Made by a program: the position numbers and the translations under genes | Shown here: one piece after another, positions 55,726 through 64,000 of the stretch | Layout: each line of letters opens with the position of its first letter | Numbering within the stretch: position 1 is the stretch's first letter | Assembly: GCF_902167145.1 (NCBI RefSeq) | Contig: NC_050096.1 | Coordinates: 265,630,622 to 265,694,621, forward strand | Source of the DNA: Zea mays | Lineage: Eukaryota > Streptophyta > Magnoliopsida > Poales > Poaceae | Direction of reading: 5' to 3' | Length of the DNA: 64,000 nt | Notes under the pieces: model-generated | The model's input: the letters and a program-made list of their open reading frames with translations, nothing else | Databases searched by the model: none | Told to the model about the DNA's origin: nothing

Positions 55726-57157
55726 TAGGGGTGAAAACGGGCGGATACGGACGGATATTAGCTCATCCTGTATCCTACCCTAATGTATTTAAAACGGATT
55801 CGGGATCGGATACGGATAGTTAGAAATGGGACGGATACGGATACAGGGACCGAATATTTATCCGGGCGGATAAGTGACAGATACAGATATTATTTGATCG
55901 GATATCGGATACTTGTCGGATAATGCATTAATTGGTTATCAAAAAATATTCTTGTTCGACCACGAAATTGCAAGTAAATTAATACTAATAAGCATTTAAT
56001 AGAAGATAATCTCAAGTTCCCACGTAAAAATGGTAAAGTGAAGTATTGATTATGTTGAAACTTGGATACTTAGAGTGATTTCACGTGTAACTCACGCAAT
56101 AAGTGGAAATAAAATAGAAGAAACGTTGACATCCTGTGGATTTTATGGTCCCATTATTTTTTATGACTATATATGGCCATATGTTGTACCTTCGTATAAT
56201 TTCATAGATTTCTGAGGCTATTTATACATTATTAATTTCTTTCTACATAAAATCATCAAAGTATAATTAAAATTCATAAATACACTAGTTTTGATCCAAA
56301 ATTGCAAAAAGCTTACCAAAACAAATAAACATTCTATTCAAATAAAACCTCAAGTCGCCACATGAAAATGATAAGTGAAATATTAATTATGTTGAAACTT
56401 CGATACATAAAATGATTTCATATGTAACTCACGCAATAAGTGGGAGTAGAATGGAAGAAACACCAACATCTTGTGGATTTTATAGTCCAAATGTTTTTGA
56501 GAACTATATGTGGATATATGTTGTGTCCCCATAAAAATTCATGAATTTTTTAGGCTATTTGGTGTATTATTAATTTCTTGTTGTAGAAAATCATCAAAAT
56601 ACAATTAAATTCATAAAAATATTGTAGCGTCGACCGAAAATTGCAAATAAGTTACCAATATTAATAAATAGTTTATAAAAAGATAATCCTAAGTTCCCAC
56701 ATGGATATAATCTTAAGTCCCCACATGAAAATGATAAAGTCTATTATTTTGATATAAATTTAGACATTATTTTAATGATTTTGGTCTAAAGATATGTTTA
56801 AACAAAAATGTGATGTACTACAAAGTTATAGATCTCTTCGAGCTCTACAATTTTCATATAAACTTTATCTTCATCCGATTTCATATGTAAAAGTTATGAT
56901 TTTATAACTATATTATTTTGCAGAAAAAGAAAAAACGGGTACCCGAATTCCTGGTACCCGTATCCGACCCGAATATCCGGGTATTTACCGGGTAGTACTC
57001 GCTCCGTATCCGACCCGAATCCGAAGCCATACTATCCGGGTATTACCCGTATCCGTCCCGAATCTAAAAAATACTCGTATCCGTATCCGAAAAATGGTCC
57101 CGAATCAGTATCTGTATCCGGTACCCGTTTCGGATACCCTACCCGTTTTCACCCCTA
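55726..57157. mobile_element. hAT-like DNA transposon, non-autonomous
   Basis: Terminal inverted repeats TAGGGGTGAAAACGGG and CCCGTTTTCACCCCTA, with 8-bp target duplications CCAATAAG (55718-55725 and 57158-57165), identify a hAT-type element of 1432 bp. Both ends are packed with CGGATAC / GTATCCG motifs, likely transposase-binding repeats. The AT-rich interior has no transposase frame; instead it holds three diverged copies of a block of about 340-360 bp (starting near 56000, 56340 and 56690). Confidence 0.92.
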
Positions 57158-57195
57158 CCAATAAGACCAAAGCTTGCGGTTGAAGTGGGGACTTA

Positions 57196-57427
57196 TGGGG
57201 TGTTTGGTTACACCCCGCTAAAATTTAGCCTCTGTCCCATCGAATGTTTGAACCTCCGTTCCGGGTATTAAATGTAGTCGGATTATAAAACTAATTTGTC
57301 AGTCGAAGATTAAAAGACGAGACGAATCTAGTCCAGTTGATTGGGTCTATATTTCATACTCCTATTTAAAAGTCAAACGCTTGATGTGACCCGATCTAAA
57401 CTTTAGTAGGAGCAACCAAACAACCCC
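57196..57427. mobile_element. Tourist-like MITE
   Basis: Left end GGGGTGTTTGGTTAC and right end (inverted) GGGGTTGTTTGGTTGC are flanked by TTA (57193-57195, 57428-57430), the usual PIF/Harbinger target. Interior phrases such as GAGACGAATCTAG are common in grass MITEs. About 232 bp, no frame. Confidence 0.65.
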
Positions 57428-57980
57428 TTAGCGCTGAATTGTTCGCAAGAAGCCAAACCCCGCAAAGATTTTTTATTATTATTCTTGGACGACCCGAAGT
57501 TTCCAACCAGCATCTCTGAATCCGATTGTCCGCCCAGCGCGAAACCGCAAGCCTCATTTTGGGCTCAAGCCGCCAGATGCCGGGCCTAAACGGGATGGAC
57601 GTCGAACCGTGCGTCCTGAGGACTGTAGGGATAGAATGTTCAAATAATTCTTTATAAAAAGTTAGGATGTTTAACAAATTTTAGTTTATAAATGAATAAG
57701 AGTATAGTCCGATCCTAATTTAATTTAATTTGATTTTTAATTTTTATAGTGTAAAATTTAGGTCTCATTATCACCCCTAGATAGAATAGTAGGATGACGC
57801 TAACGCGACTGTCATGTCCTCGAGAAAGGACAATCGAACTAGTTAGACCCTGTTTAGAAACCCTAGAGCTAATAATTAGTTAGCTAACAAATTGTTAGTT
57901 AGACTAAACTAGCTAATAAACTAAAGGGGTGTTTGAATGCACTAAAACTAATAGTTAGTGGCTAAAATTAGTTAAGACAT
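57428..57980. other. Unassigned sequence left of TE-E
   Basis: No convincing gene. Bases 57400-57640 have a short minus frame of no recognised similarity. Bases 57850-57980 are AT-rich with inverted bits (TTAGTTAGCTAAC, GTTAGTTAGAC) and GGGGTGTTTGAATGCAC, which looks like the start of another MITE cut off by TE-E. Confidence 0.45.
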
Positions 57981-58604
57981 TGTTAGGCACCAAAATGAGT
58001 GGCCGGACGGTCCGCGGTCCGGACAGTCCGCGCCAGTGGGCCGGATGGTCCGCGCAAGCGCAGAACAGATTAGAGTTCCGAGTTTCTTGCTATGTTTGTT
58101 GGCGAGAATCTCGGGATAAGCTCGGAAATTAGTTTGTAAAGAGTCCAGCCTCCCTCATCTATAAATAGAGAGGTATACGGCCGATTTGAGATCATCAATC
58201 GAACATTCAATCAATACAATTTACGTTTTATCCTAGGAATAGTTCTAGTCTAGTCTAGGTTTAGTCTTCCAATCCCCAAATCTTCCGCTTCTCTTCGACT
58301 CCACGTCGATTAGAGGAGTATAGGTCGGTCTACCCGAGCCTAGACATCACCTAGGATCTCTACTCCCCGACAGGGTCCCTCCCGAGAGCGAGATCCAGGC
58401 GCCGCCGGCGATCCTTCGCCGCCCCTGCACACGTGCGGACCGTCCGGCCCTAGGGCGCGGACCGTCAGGCCGTCAGGCAGGGAACTATAGCCTCGCGCCA
58501 GGTCGCGGACCGTCCGGCCCTGTGCCGTGGACCGTCCGCGCCTGACCAGAGAGCACCGCCGCTGGTTCTTGTTGAGTGATTGGCGCCCTAAAAAGGTGTC
58601 AACA
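57981..58604 (+). repeat. 5' LTR of TE-E
   Basis: 624 bp, TGTTAGGCACC to GTGTCAACA. TATAAATA at 58160-58167. Several GGACGGTCCG / GGACCGTCCG palindromes near 58000 and 58435-58545. Confidence 0.85.
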
Positions 58605-58611
58605 TACTTTT

Positions 58612-58630
58612 TGGTGACTCCGCTGGGGAC
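58612..58630 (+). promoter_or_regulatory. Primer-binding site of TE-E
   Basis: TGGTGACTCCGCTGGGGAC seven bases after the LTR. The tRNA is not assigned. Confidence 0.65.
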
Positions 58631-58661
58631 AACACATCTAGACCTATCAAATCGGCCCTCA

Positions 58662-60866
58662 ATGGCCGGTTCAAGGGATAGTTTTGAAGTCTCCCCCAGC
58701 AATATTATAGAGCCGACTTAGGAAACCTTGCCGGCTGATGAACAGCTCCAGTTCAAGGAGCATAAGGAGCAGCTGATCTAGGAGGCAAAAGCAAAGTTCT
58801 TAGCCAACTTCAAAGTGGACAGGAACAACAAGGTCATCCGACAACGGGCGACGGATCCGGCTTCACTTCAACCCACACCAGATATCCCCAATGTAAGTAA
58901 TAACGAGCGGCAATCTCTTAAGAATTATGTAGATAAACAGCGAGAACAAATGCAAAATATCATAGGGGATATGCAAAACGACTATAGGAGACTACTACGT
59001 GCATTTGATAAATCTAGTATTGCAAATTTTCCTTCGCACGAGGTTGAATTAGGAGGTAACACGCGTAATACATCGGTTATAGGTTGTCACGACCAGTCAC
59101 AACCCCTTTATGGGATGCCGATGGACACATACCCTGAGCAACCGCATATCGGCAGTAAATCAGCCGATCTACACATGCCCGGACCGTCCGCCCGTGAGCG
59201 CGGACCGTCCGGGCCAGCAACAGTCGGGCCCATTTTTAATGAGTTACCTAGACATGCACCCGAACCACAACATATGGCGCATAATCTAAACTACCAAGTC
59301 GGACCGTCCGCATACAACAATGGACGGTCCGCATATAATCATGGACGGTCTGGGCCAATGTTTGGACAGTCCGTGCATGACCTTTTTGAGGAGGATTGTT
59401 ACCTGAATCCTCACCCGTCCCAACAACACTTACCAACACACTATGCTATGCATCAGCCCATTAATTCAAAATCCAGAGCCCAGGAAAGCTTTCCGGCCCC
59501 ACCTAGAAGGTCGGAAAGGAACGATCAATCCTATGAGCCATATAGGGCAAATGGCAATGCACCGCATAGCTCAAACCCATGGGGGGAAAGACAACATGCT
59601 AATATCCAGCCAACCCCACTTATGTTTGACCAGAGAGCCAGTGGTCTCGCACCGGCTGCCATTGACATAGTGAGAGAGGAAATAGTTGGGGCGTTTCAAG
59701 ATAAGCTCGAAGTAAGCATGGTCCCTGGGGGGCAATCATATCGGAAACCTTATGACAACCGATTTGATCACCACCCATACCCACAGGGAACTAGGATACC
59801 CGAATTCGCAAAATTTTCGGGGGACCAAGGAAAAAACACGCGCGAACACATAGGCCAGTTTTTACCACAATTAGGAGAATTGGCCGACACAGAAGCATTT
59901 CGCGTACGTTTATTTTCATTGTATTTAACAGGAACCGCGTTTGCATGGTATGCCACTTTACCTCCTAATTCTATTTTGTCATGGGGGGATTTAGAACAAA
60001 AATTGCATGATCACTTTTTCTCCGGTGACTATGAATTAGATCTGGTAGACCTAGTGTCCCTTCGATAGGGGAAGGACAAATCGGTTAATGAATACATCCG
60101 GAGATTCCGGGATACAAGAAACCGATGCTTCCAAATTCATTTAGCAGAAAAACAGATAGCATGGTTAGCCTTCAATGGTATGCAATATTATTTAAAAGAA
60201 AGATTAGAAGACATCCAATTTTTTACACTAGCACAGTTACACCAGAGAGCTTTGGCCTGTGAAAGCCAAAGCAAAGAAACTGCTAAAACAATTCGTCACA
60301 ACGTGCATATAGTAGAGTGCGACCAAAGTAGCTCAGATGACGAATCAACAGAAGTGTATGCTGCTGAAATGGTTTGGCCAAAGCAGGCCAAATCTTCGGC
60401 TTATTCCTCCTTACAGTCGGTTCAAAAGAAACGACAAGAGGAGGTTAAATTTACATTTAATGTTGGCAAATGTGACAACATATTCGATGAATTACTCAAA
60501 AATGGCAATATTAAATTAAATCATACTATTCCATCCGCCGACGAACTAAAACGTCGTGCATACTGCAAGTGGCATAACTCATTTTCTCATGCCACTAATG
60601 ATTGTAATGTATTTCGTCGACAGATTCAATCGGCCATTAACGAAGGACGATTAAAATTTCAGGAAATGCAGATAGACACAGAGCCTTTTCCAATGAACAT
60701 GATCGACTTCGAAGGCAAGAAAGTCCTGGTTCGGCCAAACACAGTCGATACAGGCAAAGGCAAAGAGATAGTCATCGGCAATGCAAGAGAGGTCGATGAG
60801 AATCATAAAATTTCTTGCAGGAAAGTAGTGGCCGAGAAGACTCCCGATGGAGGGGAAAACTCTTAA
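58662..60866 (+). pseudogene. gag of TE-E, three in-frame TAG stops
   Basis: One frame from ATG 58662 to TAA 60864-60866, interrupted by TAG at 58719, 58779 and 60066, all plausible CAG-to-TAG changes. The N-terminal part is rich in Pro/Gly/Ser with in-frame palindrome-derived pieces (ARERGPSGPA, SAYNNGRSAYNHGRSG). The Retrotrans_gag core is clear: IPEFAKFSGDQGKNTREHI, FSLYLTGTAFAWYATLPPNS, SWGDLEQKLHDHFFSG, then after the stop VNEYIRRFRDTRNRCF. A Cys/His stretch CKWHNSFSHATNDCNVF is near 60560. Gag would form the particle. Confidence 0.85.
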
Positions 60867-61540
60867 AGTGACCATCATGACCTCTGGCACTAAGGGGGGC
60901 AAGTGCTGGCCAAGGAGAAGGAACCCGTGCTACGCATCCCGGACGGTCCGACACATAGGCGCAGACGGTCCGGGACCATGCCGGACGGTCCGGATAATTC
61001 CAGCGGACGGTCCGGCCCTACTCAAGACTCGCAACGGCCATGTACCTTCAAACCACGATGACCAGAGATAGGTACATGGAAAACAAATACATTCAAGGCA
61101 GCTGTTCGGTTGGTCAAAACCGGCCCGACTTTCGATCAATTATTGTCTAAATACGTGAAAAAGAAGGCTAGCCCCAGTGATCGGCCAGCAAAGCGACCCC
61201 GCTCACCCATTCATGAGCAACGTTAGGTCAGGCCGATTGGACCACCCCACCAATCGGAAGAAATGAAACGTCATACTATACAATTGAGACCTAACATACC
61301 TACATGGACACCTCCACCCCCTTATCCGCCTATGCCATATCCATACACATATTTACCTCCACCATATGTCCCAAATCAAATATGGGGCATGCCACCATAT
61401 CCATTTGGGATGCCACAGTACCCCGCTTGGGGGGCACCCCAAACATATGTATTCAACAGGTTGGCACCTCTAGTACAAGACCGATTGAGCGTCGCTCAAT
61501 CCGGTCATCAGGCACAGGCCCAACAAGAGTGCCAGAGTAC
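60867..61540 (+). pseudogene. TE-E region after gag (palindrome cluster and Pro-rich stretch)
   Basis: Bases 60940-61020 hold four GGACGGTCCG-type palindromes. From 61263 a Pro/Tyr-rich stretch (TWTPPPPYPPMPYPYTYLP) is open until the solo LTR breaks it at 61541. Upstream pieces (SKYVKKKASPSDRPAKRPRS) are in a frame with stops. No enzyme motif seen. Confidence 0.6.
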
Positions 61541-62735
61541 TGAAAGAGAAATGTGCCCTTGGGCCATTTCTAAGTATTTTGGTGATTGAGTGCCAACACA
61601 ACTGGACTTATATTAATCTATGCAAAGTGATGGATAAAGTGCAAATCAAGTAAAAAGATATGTTTCTAAGACTTAGTACATTGTTTTGGAGACTAATGTA
61701 TTGTGTCTAAGTGTTGGAAACAGGAGAAATCAAGTTGGAAAAGAGATGGTTTTGTTCAGCCAAAGACAGCTCGATCTGGGTGCACCGGACAGTGTCCGGT
61801 GCGCCAGGCCGGCGTCTGTCAACTGGCTACTCTTGGGAAGCAATTAACGGCGTACGGCTATAAATCACCAGACTGTCCGGTGGTGCACCGAACTGTCCGG
61901 TGAGCCAACAGTCGGCCGGGCCAACGGTCAGCCGCATAATCCGCGTGCGACGAGTGGCAAGAGCCAACGGTCAGAAGGAGCACCGGACTGTCCGGTGCGC
62001 CAACGGCTCCAAAGCGCCAACGGTCGGCTTCGCCAAAGAAGGAAAGAAATCTGCACCGGACTGTCCGGTGCGCCAGGCGACAGAAGGCAAGAATTGCCTT
62101 CTTGAAATGCTCTCAACGGCTCCTAGCTGCCTTGGGGCTATAAAAGGGACCCCTAGGCGCATGGAGGAGAATACCAAGCATTCCTTGAGCATTGTTGATC
62201 ACTCACTCTTCATTCTTGCGCACTTGTTTGACATTCTTAGTGATTTGAGCTCCGTTCTAGTGAGAACCTCGAGATATTGTCTTGAGCTCAAGTCTTGATC
62301 TTGTGTGTGCGTATTTGCTGTGGATTTGAGTGTGTTGCTTCCCTCCCTTACTCTAGTGCTTTATTGTGATTCTTTTTTGTAAGGGCGAGAGACTCCAAGT
62401 TGTGGAGATTCCTCGCAAACGGGAAAGAGTAAAGTAAATAAGAACATCGTGGTATTCAAGTTGATCATTGGATCACTTGAGAGGAGTTGAGTGCAACTCT
62501 CGTCCGTTGGGACGCCACAACGTGGAGTAGGCAAGTTTTGTACTTGGCCAAACCACGGGATAAATCCTCATGTCTCTTGTGCTTGTCCTTATTATGTCTA
62601 TTGTGCTTCATAAGAGCTCTCCTCTCTACTCACTTGATTTCATTGTTCTAACTCTTAATCAAGTTTGTGGTGTTAAGTTTTAAGTTTTACAGGATCACCT
62701 ATTCACCCCCCCCCCCCCCCCTCTAGGTGCTCTCA
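61541..62735 (+). mobile_element. Solo LTR of a Sirevirus-like Copia element
   Basis: 1195 bp from TGAAAGAGAAATGTG to TAGGTGCTCTCA, flanked by AGTAC (61536-61540 and 62736-62740), with no internal region: a product of LTR-LTR recombination. It has CACCGGACTGTCCGGTG palindromes, TATAAAAG at 62139-62146, and a run of 16 C at 62706-62721 where TE-G has six. Confidence 0.92.
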
Positions 62736-62740
62736 AGTAC

Positions 62741-63157
62741 TCGGCCTCATAGGCCGACCAATCCGACAGGGGGGCATATACCTGCAGCGACCGAAAGAAC
62801 AACAAAAAAGGACATCATCAAAATAGGTATTGCAGATGTTGTCATACAGGAAGATAATAAAGGACCGATGATTTTTGGTGAATCGACCAACACAACCAAA
62901 AAAGAAGATACGACTACCATCAAAACAGCCGATCCAAAATACTCCATGCCTCGATGGTGCCCAGCGGGATTGACACGGTCCCAAAAGCGGAAATTACAGC
63001 GCCTAAGAGCGAAGTAGAGCCAGGAGAAGGAGGCGGAAAAGATATTCAATGACACATCCACAGTACCCGCCACCGCAAAAGAAATGGAGACCAAAGGCCG
63101 TTGAGGAAAAACAAACGGCCACAAAAATAGAAAATAAAACAGCACTTGTGCAGCACC
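62741..63157 (+). pseudogene. TE-E fragment after the solo LTR
   Basis: Continues the TE-E frame, with TADPKYSMPRWCPAGLTRSQ and RKLQRLRAK, a block seen between gag and protease/pol in this type of Gypsy element (family knowledge). It stops at TAG 63015-63017 and again downstream. It is cut at 63157 by the hAT end. Confidence 0.65.
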
Positions 63158-64000
63158 TAGGGATGAAAACGAACATGAATTATACTGTCCCGTCCCGTTC
63201 CGTATTCCCATTTAGAACCATCCATTTTCGTTTTATCGGGAAAATGTGAAAACGGTACAGAAACCGGTATAGGTATATCCGGGAACAGGACCGAAAACGG
63301 TTTGAGGTGTTACCCGCCCGTATTTACGGTATCCCATATTCTACCAGGAATTTCCCGTTTTATCCCGTGAGCGTCAATGCCCATGAGCCATGAATTCTTG
63401 GCCCATAGCCCAGCCCAGGTAGGGAATTTCATGTGCTTTGTTCGGCTATCCCTAAGACCGTAACCCTAACATACCTAATCAACAATAGGAGACAGACAGA
63501 CTTTGGCTTTGGGTGTGCGGCGGGCGGCGGCACCGTGGCAGTTGGCACTGTGGTCTGCAGACTACAGCAGCCGGCAGGACTCTGCGTCTCCTCCCGTCCT
63601 CCGGTTCTCCTTGCGGCGGACAGATCTACTGCTCGACTTCTCCGGTTGTCCCTGTGGCGGACGGCACATCGGCAAGCTAGGCAGCCAGCTCATCAGCTCT
63701 AAATCAGGTATATTGCCAATACGATGTGTGTGCAGCGGCTTGCTTCTGCCACCTTCCATCTACTTTCTCCCTGTTCTGATAGATAGACATCTACTAGCTA
63801 CCTACGCAGATGAATTGTGTGCTCATATATTCAGCTGGCCACCATTATTGGTGGCTTTGTATACCTACGAGGCTACGAACAGCTTAATTAAAATGCCCAT
63901 AGCTGAATTGGTTTTGTCGGACAATTATTGGTGCTTAATTAAAATGCCCATATATTCAACTTAATCATGTGGCTTTGTATACCTACGAACAACTTAATTA
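63158..64000 (+). mobile_element. End of an Ac/Ds-like hAT element, running off the window
   Basis: TAGGGATGAAAACG at 63158 matches the terminal inverted repeat of the Ac/Ds group, which has TAGGGATGAAA at one end. AAACGG, the Ac transposase-binding core, recurs inside (63250, 63295). Upstream GCAGCACC (63150-63157) would be the 8-bp target. No opposite end is in view. Bases 63430-63700 are GC-rich like a gene leader and end at a donor-like AG-GTATATTG near 63706, so a transposase or captured gene may follow. Bases 63850-64000 hold a partial direct duplication of GTGGCTTTGTATACCTACGA. Confidence 0.6.

Larger units (their letters stand above)
57981..63157 (+). mobile_element. TE-E: Gypsy-type element, 5' part, with insertions
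   Basis: 5' LTR 57981-58604, primer site 58612, a long broken gag, Pro-rich and linker sequence interrupted by a solo LTR (61541-62735), then a fragment ending at 63157 where a hAT end begins. No RT is in view; pol must lie beyond the window or be lost. The LTR and gag are studded with CGGACGGTCCG-type palindromes. Confidence 0.8.

Noticed and set aside
57396..57677. 93-aa minus-strand ORF as a host gene
   Set aside because: No recognisable domain, and it overlaps the MITE end. Not supported.
63433..63964. ORFs of 89 and 153 aa inside the hAT end
   Set aside because: GC-rich leader-like sequence with no domain. A splice donor near 63706 suggests a leader rather than coding sequence.

Overview
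The window is plant nuclear DNA, almost certainly from a large grass genome of the maize type. It is a nest of LTR retrotransposons with two hAT-type DNA elements, a small MITE-like element and short stretches of unassigned sequence. I recognise no intact host gene, no rRNA or tRNA gene and nothing bacterial. Family placement rests on motifs only (primer sites, polypurine tracts, Gag/PR/INT/RT/RNase H signatures), because no database search was possible.

Layout. The outermost element, TE-D, is a minus-strand Ty3/Gypsy element seen in three pieces (3706-5872, 18412-19447, 52639-54924). It is split by three plus-strand insertions: the 3' part of TE-A (1-3705, Gypsy, entering from the left edge), TE-B (5873-18411, Copia/Sirevirus) and TE-C (19448-52638, Gypsy, same family as TE-A, target duplication TGACC). 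The 3' LTR of TE-C is split by TE-F (33493-52366, minus-strand Sirevirus, target duplication GGCAC). The RT gene of TE-F is split by TE-G (36792-46256, plus-strand Sirevirus of the same family, target duplication GCACT). The TE-G LTRs differ by about two substitutions and one indel, and its gag and pol frames are open, so it is very young. To the right come unassigned sequence (54925-55717), a hAT-like element with an 8-bp duplication (55726-57157), a Tourist-like MITE (57196-57427), and TE-E (from 57981, a third Gypsy type). TE-E carries a solo Sirevirus-like LTR (61541-62735) and, from 63158, the end of an Ac/Ds-like hAT element that leaves the window.

Most unusual content. TE-C carries, on the strand opposite gag-pol, what reads as a four-exon gene (30626 down to 27331). 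Its three introns of 76, 83 and 80 bp join three reading frames in exact phase. TE-A holds the first 97 codons of the same gene at the left edge, and the two copies differ by 31 synonymous but only 10 amino-acid-changing codons. Farther toward the 3' LTR, both copies have a second antisense frame (acidic/basic) with a TATA box about 80 bp upstream. The sense strand of TE-C also carries ten tandem 89-90 bp units, nearly all able to form a stem capped by GCAA. Both TE-A and TE-C have duplicated hairpin plus polypurine-like modules before the 3' LTR, with one covarying base pair. TE-B carries an extra gene downstream of pol with its own candidate 5' leader intron.

How the parts work. Each complete element has the usual parts: LTR promoter with TATA box, primer-binding site, Gag, protease, integrase, RT/RNase H, and polypurine tract. 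Most copies are broken, many by stops that look like single C-to-T changes in CAG, CAA or CGA codons. Only TE-G looks fully coding. TE-F and TE-G together form an inverted repeat with arms of about 6.1 kb, a possible source of double-stranded RNA.
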